From Pseudomonas fuscovaginae SE-1 (lineage in GTDB: Bacteria > Pseudomonadota > Gammaproteobacteria > Pseudomonadales > Pseudomonadaceae), in NCBI RefSeq assembly GCF_000364705.1, contig NZ_AQOH01000202.1:1-63517 (forward strand): 63,517 bases of DNA. Direction: 5' to 3'. The notes beneath the pieces were generated by a model. That model was not told the origin of the DNA and searched no databases. It worked only from the letters and a program-made list of their open reading frames with translations. Made by a program: the position numbers and the translations under genes. Below are positions 1 through 8,425 of the stretch, piece after piece. Position 1 is the stretch's first letter. Every line of letters starts with the position of its first letter.

Positions 1-1
1 C

Positions 2-1033
2 AGTGCCCTGTGCGGCGCCACCTTTCACTGGGCCTTGCGCCCGTTCGCCCGCCTGACGGCGAGGGCCCGCAACCTGGCCGACAACCCGTTGAGCCAGGCG
101 ATCTACACCGGCCGCAGCGACGAGTTCGGCCAGGTCGAGTTTGCCCTGCGCATGCTCGAAGCCCAGGTCGGTTCGGTGGTCGGGCGTATCGGTGACGCCT
201 CGCAGCGTTTGTCCGGGCATGCCCAGGAGCTGGCTCGACATATCGAGAGCAGCCACAGCAGCACCCTCGACCAACAGGCCGAGACCGATCAGGTCGCAGC
301 GGCCATTCATGAGATGGCGGCCAGTGTCGCCGAGGTCGCGAGCAATGCCCAGCAGGCCTCGGTGGCCGCCGATCTGGCTGGCAGCGAGACCCGCGACGGC
401 CACCAACTGGTGGGCGAGAGCCGCAGTTCGGTGTTGCGCCTGGCCGGGGAACTGACCAGGGCGACCGAGGTGATTCATCAGTTGGAAGGGCACAGCATCG
501 AGATTTCCAGTGTGCTCGAGGTGATCCGCGGCATTGCCGAACAGACCAACCTGCTGGCACTGAATGCGGCCATCGAGGCGGCACGCGCAGGCGAGCAGGG
601 GCGTGGCTTCGCGGTAGTGGCCGATGAGGTGCGCGGCTTGGCCCAGCGCACCCAGCAGTCCACCAGCGAGATCCAGCGAATGATCAGCAACCTGCAGGAC
701 GGGGCACGCGAGGCGGTGCTGGTGATGCGCCACAGCAGCCAGCATGCCGAGGACAGCGTGCAGCAGGTGCAGCAGGCGGCCGAGGCACTGAGCGGGATCA
801 GCGAGCGGGTGAACCGGATCACCGCGATGAGCCTGCAGATCGCCGCGGCGGTCGAGGAGCAGAGTGCGGTGAGCGAGGACATCAACCGCAACATCATGAG
901 CATTCGCAATGCCTGCCAGGTGACGGTCAGTGCCGGCCGGCAGAGTCACGCCAACTCTGGCGACGTGGCCGGGCTGGCGGATGACCTGCGCTCGTTGGCG
1001 CAGGAGTTCTGGGGGCGCGGCAGCCGGGTCTAG
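2..1033 (+). CDS. aer: Aer-like chemoreceptor, C-terminal part (5' end outside window)
   Basis: The frame is open from the first bases, so the N-terminus (PAS sensor and membrane segment in an Aer-type receptor) is outside the window; about 343 residues remain. Visible are a HAMP-like linker and then a complete methyl-accepting signalling domain, with the conserved hairpin tip [18 protein letters not shown] near residue 180 of the fragment and [18 protein letters not shown] after it. The tip contacts CheW and CheA at the inner membrane. The linker segment YTGRSDEFGQVEFALRML resembles Pseudomonas Aer proteins, which sense redox state through FAD in the PAS domain. That family assignment rests on the linker only; 'methyl-accepting chemotaxis protein' is certain, Aer is likely. 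The terminal CheR/CheB pentapeptide is not seen. Confidence 0.8.
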   Translation, partial: SALCGATFHWALRPFARLTARARNLADNPLSQAIYTGRSDEFGQVEFALRMLEAQVGSVVGRIGDASQRLSGHAQELARHIESSHSSTLDQQAETDQVAAAIHEMAASVAEVASNAQQASVAADLAGSETRDGHQLVGESRSSVLRLAGELTRATEVIHQLEGHSIEISSVLEVIRGIAEQTNLLALNAAIEAARAGEQGRGFAVVADEVRGLAQRTQQSTSEIQRMISNLQDGAREAVLVMRHSSQHAEDSVQQVQQAAEALSGISERVNRITAMSLQIAAAVEEQSAVSEDINRNIMSIRNACQVTVSAGRQSHANSGDVAGLADDLRSLAQEFWGRGSRV

Positions 1034-1044
1034 CGTCCCGCCGC

Positions 1045-1797
1045 TCAGGCCGCCCGCAATGGAATGAAGGCGTAGGTCAGCGGTGCATCGCTGACCACCC
1101 GCGCACCCGCCGCGCGCAGTTGTTCCGCTATGTCGTTGCCGGAGACATGAAACGCCCACTCTCCCTCGGGAGACCATTGCGGCTGCTGTTCGACTTGCGC
1201 GATGGCTTCGACGAACGCGGTCATCTGCGGCAGGTAGGCGGTGAAGCCATCGCCCTTGAGCGCCGTGGCATTAATGCCCAGGCGTGCGCAGATGGCTTGC
1301 TTGGCGCGAATGTCGTCGCGGTCGGCCTGGCGCGAGTCCTCGATCAGTTGCGCCAGCCCGGCATCCACCAGTTGGCCGCCGCTGATCAGCAACGGCTGGT
1401 CCGGCAGCCACGATTGCGGTGGGCAGTCCTTGGCCTGTGGCCTGAGCGGGATGTGCGGGTTGATCTCCATCGGGTAGATACGGCACACCAGGGGGCGGCG
1501 CTCGTAGATCCGGCAGAGCAGGCGTTCGTCAAGATTCCGGCAGGGACCGACATTGTAGGCGGCGAAGGTGATGGCCACGCGTGCCTCGGTGCTGCCGCAG
1601 GGCACGGCCCAGGAGCGTCGCTGCGCATGTTCGCGCTGGTCCGGCGCGATCCCGGTGCCGTCCGGCAGGAATGCCTCTACCAGCACGATCACCTGGCCGC
1701 CGTCGTCCGCCCATTGCCGGGCTTCGGCCAGGGTCAGCGGTACATGGTGATCGGTGCAGCATTTGCCGCAGCCTACGCAGGAAAAGTGGGTGTTCAT
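1045..1797 (-). CDS. YkgJ-family cysteine-cluster protein
   Basis: A 250-residue protein beginning with CVGCGKCC near residue 7, the CxxCxxCC signature of the YkgJ / zinc- or iron-chelating domain family; further conserved cysteines occur in PCRNLDERLLCRIYERRPLVCRIYP. Such clusters bind Zn or Fe-S, but the physiological role of the family is unknown. The start at 1797 places the cysteine cluster at the N-terminus as in homologues; the longer frame to 1929 adds residues unlike the family. It converges on the receptor gene to its left, with 11 bp between the stops. No pathway can be assigned from its neighbours. Confidence 0.8.
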   Translation of the reverse strand: MNTHFSCVGCGKCCTDHHVPLTLAEARQWADDGGQVIVLVEAFLPDGTGIAPDQREHAQRRSWAVPCGSTEARVAITFAAYNVGPCRNLDERLLCRIYERRPLVCRIYPMEINPHIPLRPQAKDCPPQSWLPDQPLLISGGQLVDAGLAQLIEDSRQADRDDIRAKQAICARLGINATALKGDGFTAYLPQMTAFVEAIAQVEQQPQWSPEGEWAFHVSGNDIAEQLRAAGARVVSDAPLTYAFIPLRAA

Positions 1798-1895
1798 GGC
1801 TCGACCGACAGCAGGGGAAGGACTGGCGCAGTGACACAAACCCGACAGGCCGTCACCACATGAACCCGTAACGAAGCAAGTTGCGCGCCAGCCGC

Positions 1896-2219
1896 TCAGT
1901 TGTTGCGGGCCGGCATCACCGAGTCCCATTCGCTCACGCTGGCGCTCTTGCTCTTGCGGTTGTACAGGCAGAGTTCGGTGCCCGCCTGGTTTTTCATGTG
2001 AGCCTGGGGGTAGTGACCGCGCAGCAGCACGGCGGTGTAGCCGAGCTTATCGTCGAACAGGGCCGGGTTGCCCACCTGCTTGACGTTCTTCAGATGGCTG
2101 GCCTTGGTGCAACTGACCAGCACCGCCTTGTCGTGGGCAGCCCACTCGTCAGGACTGGATGCCTGGGCCTGGGCGGTCAGCGCGGTGAGGCTGATGAAGA
2201 TCAGGGTGGAGGCTTTCAT
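1896..2219 (-). CDS. Small exported hypothetical protein
   Basis: A 107-residue protein with a clear Sec signal peptide (MKASTLIFISLTALTAQAQA, cleavage expected after AQA near residue 20). The mature part is short and hydrophilic and has two cysteines (VSCTKAS and ELCLYN) that could form a disulfide in the periplasm. The start at 2219 is set by the signal peptide and a GGAG ribosome-binding site about 8 bp upstream. It lies between the YkgJ-type gene and the acetyltransferase gene on the same strand. The family is not recognised and no function is proposed. Confidence 0.75.
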   Translation of the reverse strand: MKASTLIFISLTALTAQAQASSPDEWAAHDKAVLVSCTKASHLKNVKQVGNPALFDDKLGYTAVLLRGHYPQAHMKNQAGTELCLYNRKSKSASVSEWDSVMPARNN

Positions 2220-2256
2220 GGCGGGTCTCCTGCAGGTGCATCCGGCAAAAAAGCGA

Positions 2257-2748
2257 TTATGCCTGAGCCGGACTGACTTCATAGCGCTGGATGAAACGCA
2301 TGCCGGCAGCGTCGTACAGGCACCGTGCCGGCAGGTTGTTCTCCATGACCTTGAGGTCGACGAAGGCTTCGCCCCGTGCGGCGAAGACCTGGAAGACGTG
2401 ACGTAATAGCGCCTGGCCCAGACCTTCGCCACGGCGCCGCGGATGCACCACCAGGTCCTTGATGTAGGCACTGGTCCAGCACTGGGCGACACCAGCCAAA
2501 CCCTGTTCGTCCATGGCGATCAGGCACAGGGTCGGGTCGAATTCGGCATCGGTGATGAAGCGTTCACACCAGTATGGGTAAGCGTCGACCGCGATGTCGT
2601 TGCCGCGATAGCCTTCGACCAGCAGGGCGTGTACCGCCTCCATCTGCTGCGGGCGCAGGACTTCCAGGCGAATGCCTGCCGGCCAGTGTGGCACGTCGAG
2701 TAAACCGTCGAGGTCCTTGCGCAGCAGCAGGCAGTGCCGGTGAGGCAT
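2257..2748 (-). CDS. GNAT-family N-acetyltransferase
   Basis: A 163-residue protein with the GNAT acetyl-CoA binding motif VVHPRRRGEGLGQALL (the R/Q-x-x-G-x-G/A signature) near residues 110-125, followed by LKVMENNLPARCLYDAAGM, the usual asparagine and C-terminal strand of the fold. It should transfer an acetyl group from acetyl-CoA to an amine; the substrate cannot be read from the sequence. It starts one base after the cheV stop on the same strand, so it is probably the distal gene of a cheV transcript. A role in chemotaxis is not implied by this alone. Confidence 0.8.
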   Translation of the reverse strand: MPHRHCLLLRKDLDGLLDVPHWPAGIRLEVLRPQQMEAVHALLVEGYRGNDIAVDAYPYWCERFITDAEFDPTLCLIAMDEQGLAGVAQCWTSAYIKDLVVHPRRRGEGLGQALLRHVFQVFAARGEAFVDLKVMENNLPARCLYDAAGMRFIQRYEVSPAQA

Positions 2749-2749
2749 T

Positions 2750-3652
2750 TCAGAAGTCCTGCCCGGCCACGGTCCTGGCCGCCTTGATCAGGCATTTGGT
2801 CAGTTCCGGCGAGGAAAACTTCGTCAATACCGCGTTGGCCCCGGCCTGGCGTGCCTTTTCTGCGTTCATGGCGCTGTCCAGGGAGGTGTGCAGCAGGATG
2901 TAGAGATCCTGGAAGTCCGGGGTCTCACGAATGGTGCGTGTCAGTGCATAGCCATCCATTTCCGACATCTCGATGTCCGAGACGATGATGTTGATCTGCT
3001 CGGCCGTGCCTTGCAGGTCCAACAGGCAGCCGATGGCGTCCTTGGCGCTGCGCGCGGTATGGCAGGTCAGGCCGAGGTTGCGCAGGGTATGCACCGATTG
3101 CTGCAATGCCACCTGGCTGTCGTCGACCACCAGGATCCGCGCGTTGCCGAGCAGTTCGGCCTCTTCCATGGTCAGCTCGGTCGGCGCGACTTCGATCTGC
3201 GCCGGGGCGATGACATGGATGACCTTTTCGATATCCAGCACCTGTACCAGCGTGCCATCGACCTGGGTCACCCCGGTGATGAACGCCTTGGGCCCGCCGG
3301 AACCGAAGGGCGGCGGGCGGATGTCGGTGGTCAGGCAGTGGACGATCTTGCTCACGGCCTGGACGTGCAGGCCCTGCTTGGAACGACTGACATCGGTGAC
3401 GATCAGGCAGCCGCCGTCGGGGTCCGCCAGCGGGCGCTCGCCGATGGCCCGGCTCAGGTCGATCACCGACAGCGAGGCGCCGCGCAGCGTGGCGATGCCC
3501 CTGACATGCGGGTGCGACTCGGGCAGCTTGGTCAGCGGCGGGCAGGGGATGATTTCGCTGACTTTAAGCAGGTTGATTGCCATCAGCTTGCCACTACGCA
3601 AGGTGAAGAGCAGCAGCGACAGCGAATCTGCGCGAGCTTTGTTGGAGGACAT
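2750..3652 (-). CDS. cheV: Chemotaxis coupling protein CheV (CheW-receiver fusion)
   Basis: A 300-residue protein with an N-terminal CheW-like domain (about residues 10-160) and a C-terminal response-regulator receiver domain (about 175-300). The receiver begins ARILVVDDSQVA with the acidic pair, has the phospho-acceptor aspartate in IIVSDIEMSEMDG near residue 230, and has the conserved lysine in VLTKFSSPE. CheV couples receptors to the CheA kinase; phosphorylation of its receiver is thought to adjust coupling during adaptation. It acts in the cytoplasm at receptor arrays, in keeping with the receptor gene nearby. Its upstream region (3653-3778) separates it from the norR stop. Confidence 0.93.
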   Translation of the reverse strand: MSSNKARADSLSLLLFTLRSGKLMAINLLKVSEIIPCPPLTKLPESHPHVRGIATLRGASLSVIDLSRAIGERPLADPDGGCLIVTDVSRSKQGLHVQAVSKIVHCLTTDIRPPPFGSGGPKAFITGVTQVDGTLVQVLDIEKVIHVIAPAQIEVAPTELTMEEAELLGNARILVVDDSQVALQQSVHTLRNLGLTCHTARSAKDAIGCLLDLQGTAEQINIIVSDIEMSEMDGYALTRTIRETPDFQDLYILLHTSLDSAMNAEKARQAGANAVLTKFSSPELTKCLIKAARTVAGQDF

Positions 3653-3778
3653 AAAAACCTTCTGTACAAAGAGCTGCGTCAGGGCGGGTGAGCCCCGAAC
3701 GGGTATCCATAAAGCGTTATCGACCCGAGCCGGTCGGGCTTTAGGCGAATCTTGCGCCGGGCCTCCATGGCCCGGTGC

Positions 3779-5329
3779 TCACTTGAGCCCCAGGCGCCTG
3801 GCCAGGCGGCCCAGGTTCGCCCGGTCGAGGCCCAGTTCACGCGCGGCGGCGGCCCAGTTGTGCTGGTGACGCTCCAGGCAGGCGCTGATCAGTTGGCGTT
3901 GATACTGCTCCGTGGCCTGGCGCAAGTCGAGCCCGGTTTGCCGGTTCGAGGGGGCGTCAGCCTGTGCTTCGGGCGTTGCGTCGGCGACTGCCGGCAGGTC
4001 CAGGTCGGCGGCGCCCAGGCTGAGGATCTTCGGTCGCTCGCGGCAGTTGCCGAGGGCTTTCAGGGCGCTGCGGCCGATCAGGTGTTCGAGTTCGCGCACG
4101 TTGCCCGGCCAGTTGTACGCCAGCAGTGCCGCCTGGGCATCCGGGCTCAGGCGCAGGCTGCCCAGGCCCATGCGTGAACGGTTCTGCTCGAGAAAGTAGC
4201 CGCTGAGCAGCAGCACATCGCGACCGCGCTCGCGCAGGGGCGGCACCTGCAACGGATAGACGCTCAGGCGGTGGTAGAAGTCAGCCCGATAACGTCCGTT
4301 GCGCACTTCCTCGGCCAGGTCGCGGTTGGTCGCGGCGATCAGGCGCACGTTCACCTGGTGCTCGCGGTCCGAGCCCAGGCGCTGCAACTGGCCACTCTGC
4401 AGCACCCGCAGCAGTTTCGCCTGGACGCTCAGCGACAGTTCGCCGACCTCATCGAGAAACAGCGTGCCGCCGTTGGCCAGTTCGAACTTGCCGCGCCGAT
4501 CGCCCACCGCCCCGGTGAAGGCGCCACGGACGTGACCGAACAGCTCGCTTTCCACCAGGGTATCCGGCAGGGCGGCGCAGTTGAGACTGATGATGGGCTT
4601 TTCCGAACGGGGCGAGGCGGCGTGGATCGCCTGGGCCACCAGTTCCTTGCCGACCCCGGTTTCACCGGTGATCAGCACGGTCAGATCACTGCCCCCGACC
4701 AGGCTGATTTCTTCCACCAGGCGTTTGTGGGCCTTGCTCTGGCCGATCATCTCGCGCTGTTGCGGGCCGCTGGCCTGGCGATAGAGTTCGGCGCGCTGGT
4801 GTTCATCCTCGGCCCGCAAGGCCAGGCGCTCGATGCGGTCGGCGACGTTCACGGTTGCCGCCGCCAGGCTGGCGAAGGCCTGCAAGGCGTCGAGATCGAT
4901 CTGTTCGAAGCGTTCCGGGTCGAGGGCATCGAGGGTCAGCAGACCCCAGGGGCGTTCGTCGATGAACAGTGGGCAGCCCAGGCAATCGTGTACCTCCAGG
5001 TGTTCGGTCAGGTCATCGACCAGGCCGTCATACGGGTCCGGCAGGTCGCTGTCGCTGTCGAAGCGCACCGGTCCCCGAGCATCGAGCAGGATCTGGAAGC
5101 GCGGGTGTTCGCTGACCTTGAAACGTCTGCCGAGGGTATCGGGGCTCAGGCCGTCGACCGCCAGCGGCACCAGTGATTCGCCATCCAGGCGCAGCAGGGC
5201 GGCGGCGTCACAGGGCAGCAGCGCGCGCAGGGCATCGAGCAGGCGTCGATAACGCTCGCTTTCGGGCAGTTCCCGTGAGAGGTCCGCCACCAGCGGCAGC
5301 AGGGCGGTCAGCAGCGGTTTTGCAGTCAT
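3779..5329 (-). CDS. norR: NO-responsive sigma-54 activator NorR
   Basis: A 516-residue enhancer-binding protein. It has an N-terminal GAF domain (about 1-170) that in NorR holds the mononuclear iron sensing nitric oxide, a central AAA+ domain with Walker A GETGVGKE, the sigma-54 contact loop GAFTGA and Walker B TLFLDEVGEL, and a Fis-type helix-turn-helix ending in ANLGRLARRLGLK. On NO binding it activates sigma-54 transcription of the divergent flavohaemoglobin gene. The domain order, length and divergent hmp partner all fit NorR (called FhpR in P. aeruginosa). The control region shared with hmp carries candidate operators. Confidence 0.95.
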   Translation of the reverse strand: MTAKPLLTALLPLVADLSRELPESERYRRLLDALRALLPCDAAALLRLDGESLVPLAVDGLSPDTLGRRFKVSEHPRFQILLDARGPVRFDSDSDLPDPYDGLVDDLTEHLEVHDCLGCPLFIDERPWGLLTLDALDPERFEQIDLDALQAFASLAAATVNVADRIERLALRAEDEHQRAELYRQASGPQQREMIGQSKAHKRLVEEISLVGGSDLTVLITGETGVGKELVAQAIHAASPRSEKPIISLNCAALPDTLVESELFGHVRGAFTGAVGDRRGKFELANGGTLFLDEVGELSLSVQAKLLRVLQSGQLQRLGSDREHQVNVRLIAATNRDLAEEVRNGRYRADFYHRLSVYPLQVPPLRERGRDVLLLSGYFLEQNRSRMGLGSLRLSPDAQAALLAYNWPGNVRELEHLIGRSALKALGNCRERPKILSLGAADLDLPAVADATPEAQADAPSNRQTGLDLRQATEQYQRQLISACLERHQHNWAAAARELGLDRANLGRLARRLGLK

Positions 5330-5344
5330 ATTGACTCCTGTGGT

Positions 5345-5438
5345 GTCGCAATGACTATAGACCGGTTGTGGTCATTATGACTATTAAATATTTAAGTTAT
5401 TGATTTTAAATGATTTAAATTCTGGCATGGAGTGTGAT
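5345..5438 (+). promoter_or_regulatory. norR/hmp control region: two GT-N7-AC sites and sigma-54-like promoter
   Basis: Two 11-bp sites fit the NorR half-site rule GT-N7-AC: GTCGCAATGAC at 5345-5355 and GTCATTATGAC at 5371-5381, with starts 26 bp apart. Downstream at 5423-5438 is TGGCATGGAGTGTGAT, which has the GG and G elements of a sigma-54 promoter at the right 10-bp spacing, but GA replaces the usual GC at -12. An A+T-rich stretch (5383-5420) between operators and promoter could favour bending. NorR dependence is inferred from the family and the divergent layout. Confidence 0.65.
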
Positions 5439-5484
5439 TGATTCAGGTCAATTCAGATAAATCCTCATATCCAGGAGTTGACCC

Positions 5485-6669
5485 ATGCTGAGCGCCCAAG
5501 ACCGTGCCATCGTCAAATCGACCGTCCCCCTGCTGGAAAGCGGCGGTGAGGCACTGACCACCCATTTCTACCGGATGATGCTGTCGGAGTACCCGCAGGT
5601 GCGCCCGCTGTTCAACCAGGCCCACCAGGCCAGCGGCGACCAGCCCCGGGCCCTGGCCAATGGTGTGCTGATGTATGCCCGGCACATCGATCAGCTCGAC
5701 CAGTTGGGTGACCTGGTGGCGAAGATCATCAACAAGCATGTTGCGCTGCAGATTCTTCCCGAGCATTACCCGATCGTCGGCGCCTGCCTGCTGCGCGCCA
5801 TCCGTGAAGTGCTCGGCGAGGACATCGCCACGCCCGAGGTGCTTGCGGCCTGGGGCGCGGCCTACAACCAGTTGGCCGACATCCTGATCGGCGCCGAGGC
5901 CGCGATCTACGACGAGAAGGCCCTGGCCCCGGGCGGCTGGCGGGGCAGCCGGCCCTTCAGGCTGGTGGCCAAGGTCGAGGAGAGTGCGGAAATCACCTCC
6001 TTCTACTTCGAACCGGTCGACGGCCAGGCCATTCTGGCCTTCGAGCCGGGGCAGTACATCGGCATGAGGCTGGTCATCGATGGCGAGGAACTGCGTCGCA
6101 ACTACTCCCTTTCGGCGCTGGCCAATACCGGGCAGCAGTACCGCATCAGCGTCAAGCGCGAGGCCGGCGGCCGGGTGTCGAGCTACCTGCATGACCAACT
6201 GGCGGTCGGCGCGACCCTGGATCTGTTCCCGCCCGCGGGGGACTTCACCCTGACCGTCAGCGACAAGCCGCTGGTGCTGATCAGCGGCGGCGTCGGCATC
6301 ACCCCGACGCTGCCGATGCTGGAAGCGGCGCTCGCCACACAGCGGCCGGTGCACTTCATTCATTGCGCGCGTAACGGCGCGGTGCATGCGTTCCGTGACT
6401 GGGTCGACGGGTTGGCCGAGCGTCATCCGCAGCTCAAGCGCTTTTACTGTTATGCCGAGGATGACGGCGTGAGCCCGGCGGCGGACAAGGTCGGTCTGCT
6501 GAGCCAGGAGCAACTGGCCCAGTGGCTGCCGGAACAGCGTGACCTGGACGCCTACTTCCTTGGGCCGAAGGGTTTCATGGGGGCGGTCAAGCGTCACCTG
6601 AAGGCCTTGGGCGTGCCGGAGAAGCAGAGCCGCTACGAGTTCTTCGGCCCGGCTGCGGCCTTGGAATAA
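5485..6669 (+). CDS. hmp: Flavohaemoglobin, nitric oxide dioxygenase
   Basis: A 394-residue cytoplasmic enzyme that oxidises NO to nitrate with O2 and NAD(P)H. Residues 1-140 are the globin domain; the proximal haem histidine lies in NKHVALQI near residue 85. The ferredoxin-reductase-type FAD domain follows, with RRNYSLSA binding the flavin, and then the NAD domain with LISGGVGITPTLPML. The length matches the family (about 395). It is divergent from norR, and the candidate NorR operators and sigma-54-like promoter lie directly upstream, so it should be induced by NO. Confidence 0.96.
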   Translation: MLSAQDRAIVKSTVPLLESGGEALTTHFYRMMLSEYPQVRPLFNQAHQASGDQPRALANGVLMYARHIDQLDQLGDLVAKIINKHVALQILPEHYPIVGACLLRAIREVLGEDIATPEVLAAWGAAYNQLADILIGAEAAIYDEKALAPGGWRGSRPFRLVAKVEESAEITSFYFEPVDGQAILAFEPGQYIGMRLVIDGEELRRNYSLSALANTGQQYRISVKREAGGRVSSYLHDQLAVGATLDLFPPAGDFTLTVSDKPLVLISGGVGITPTLPMLEAALATQRPVHFIHCARNGAVHAFRDWVDGLAERHPQLKRFYCYAEDDGVSPAADKVGLLSQEQLAQWLPEQRDLDAYFLGPKGFMGAVKRHLKALGVPEKQSRYEFFGPAAALE

Positions 6670-6680
6670 GCGCCTGGCCC

Positions 6681-6707
6681 GAGTCCCGCCGATCGCCGGG
6701 GGGACTC
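6681..6707 (+). terminator. Stem-loop after hmp
   Basis: GAGTCCC at 6681-6687 pairs with GGGACTC at 6701-6707, 12 bp after the hmp stop. There is no T-run after it, so it may act as an mRNA 3' stabiliser or weak terminator. Confidence 0.45.
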
Positions 6708-7131
6708 GTCGCGAGAGCAGGGCTCATCCGTGGAAAGTCCCGGCAGGAAGCTGGATTGATCCGCGATGCGTTTGAGGGCCCGCTGGTCAGGCACCTGCCA
6801 CAGGGATTGTGGTGTGTCCGAAACGGGTCACGTCCAAGCCCGATCCTGCAAAAGAATCGGCACAATCCTGCGTATCCCCTCTGCAAAATCCCGCGACGGT
6901 TAATCCGCCTTTAATCGACTTCGCGTTAATTCGCCGGAGTTGAGGCGCGCACCGGCCTTTATCGGGTGTTCAATACGCTCAAAGGTCATCTCCTGCGTGT
7001 AGACTGGCGAGCCAGGGATCGACCATGCCCGAGTGGCGCCAGGTGCGCCGAGCGAAGGCACCTCGGCCCGATGCAGCCGTTGTCAGCGCTGCCCTGCGGC
7101 CGATCCAATAACGAGTCTTAAGGGAAACGGG
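6708..7131. other. Intergenic region hmp-dsbB, no gene seen
   Basis: About 420 bp without a convincing reading frame. The only visible pattern is three TTAAT motifs between 6899 and 6931 in an otherwise GC-rich sequence. It presumably holds the dsbB promoter, but no -35/-10 pair stands out. A short AAGGGAAA element 8 bp before the dsbB ATG serves as ribosome-binding site. Confidence 0.5.
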
Positions 7132-7641
7132 ATGAATGACGAAATGATGCGGTTGGGACGGGAAAAGCGCTTTCTCGTCCTGCTCGGGGTGATCTGCCTG
7201 GCCTTGATCGGCGGGGCGCTGTACATGCAGGTGGTGCTCGGCGAGGCGCCTTGTCCGCTGTGCATCCTGCAGCGCTATGCCTTGCTGTTCATCGCGATCT
7301 TCGCCTTCATCGGTGCGGCCATGCCGACCCGGCGCAGTCTTTCGGTGCTGGAAGTGCTGGTGTGGCTGAGCGCGATCGGGGGGCTCGCCGTGGCGGGCCG
7401 GCATGTGTACATCCAGGCCTTTCCCCAGGTCAGTTGTGGCATCGATGTGTTGCAGCCGATCGTCGATGGTCTGCCGTTGGCCAAGCTGTTTCCGCTGGGC
7501 TTCCAGGTCGACGGTTTCTGCGAAACGCCATACCCGCCGGTACTCGGTCTATCCCTGGCGCAATGGGCCCTGGTAGCCTTCGTGCTGACCGTGGTGCTGG
7601 TGCCGCTGGGTATCTACCGCAACCGCAAGAACGTTCGCTGA
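7132..7641 (+). CDS. dsbB: Disulfide bond formation protein DsbB
   Basis: A 169-residue inner-membrane protein with four hydrophobic segments. The first periplasmic loop carries the redox pair CPLC (near residue 42), and the second carries the partner cysteines SCGID and FCETPYP, as in DsbB. DsbB reoxidises DsbA and passes electrons to ubiquinone, and so to terminal oxidases such as the bo3 oxidase encoded next. The start at 7132 gives the normal cytoplasmic N-terminus; the longer upstream frame is not supported. Pseudomonas often carries two DsbB paralogues, so this could be DsbB1 or DsbH-like. Confidence 0.92.
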   Translation: MNDEMMRLGREKRFLVLLGVICLALIGGALYMQVVLGEAPCPLCILQRYALLFIAIFAFIGAAMPTRRSLSVLEVLVWLSAIGGLAVAGRHVYIQAFPQVSCGIDVLQPIVDGLPLAKLFPLGFQVDGFCETPYPPVLGLSLAQWALVAFVLTVVLVPLGIYRNRKNVR

Positions 7642-7654
7642 GCGACCTCTCGGG

Positions 7655-7685
7655 CGCCCCGGTTCCGCTGCCTGGAATCGGGGCG
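7655..7685 (+). terminator. Stem-loop terminator after dsbB
   Basis: CGCCCCGGTTCC pairs with GGAATCGGGGCG (one G-T wobble) around a 7-nt loop, 13 bp after the dsbB stop. The following sequence is only moderately T-rich. Confidence 0.6.
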
Positions 7686-8425
7686 TTCTGGTGTTTGTGA
7701 GCCGGTAAAAAAGACCGTGATGAAAGGCAACGAAAGGCCTGGAAAAAGTGCGACATATTGTCACGTCGCAGCGGTCGCAGGGAGCGTCTTCGACTCGCCC
7801 GGACCTCTCCAATCGACAACAATTCTCGAGAAAGTTCCCTTCGCCGATTTTCTGCCGTCTCCCTCGCCGGTAGCCTCTTTCACACGTTCCAATACCTGCC
7901 ATGGGCCCCGTTTTATAGGGGGTAGAGCGACCTGGCAGGGTGGTTCGGAAGGGCAGGCGGGGCATGGCGGGTTGTCCGATAGGAGAACGTATCAGTGCTT
8001 CTTGTTGAGAATGAAAAGCGATACGATTCTGCATCATTGCAAAAACGGTGAATGATTGTTGCGCCACTGGATAAAAAATATTTCAGGATGAGACATGGTT
8101 TATAAAACCCGACATATCTACAATCGCCCGCACTGAGTGTCCTGCGTCGTTCATTTTTTGAGCGGACACAGGGGCCAAAAGGTGCCATGCGATCCCGGGT
8201 GCAGGCAACCTTCCACGTATCCGCACCAAATGGAATTGGTCTGTAACAAGGCCTTTGACCGACGAAATCGAATAAGACTCACTGCCAGCTCCGGATGTGC
8301 CGATCAGCGATTAGCGCCAAGGGCAGGCCCTTATTCAATTGAAGAAAAATGCCAACCCTTGGCAGGGTGAAGTGTTGGCGATCAAAACCCAACTGCATTG
8401 CGCAAGCTGCTTTAGAGGTCGTGAG
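7686..8425. other. Long cyo upstream region, no gene seen
   Basis: About 740 bp with no frame that looks coding. It is less GC-rich than its neighbours, especially around 7990-8120. A stretch near 8006-8030 (TTGAGAATGAAAAGCGATAC) resembles half of a Fur box but is too weak to call. Neither an ANR box (TTGAT-N4-ATCAA) nor a clear -35/-10 pair was found. GAGGT at 8415-8419 precedes the cyoA start. Confidence 0.45.

Noticed and set aside
8000..8060. Possible Fur box upstream of cyoA
   Set aside because: Only a partial match to the 19-bp consensus; insufficient without an alignment.
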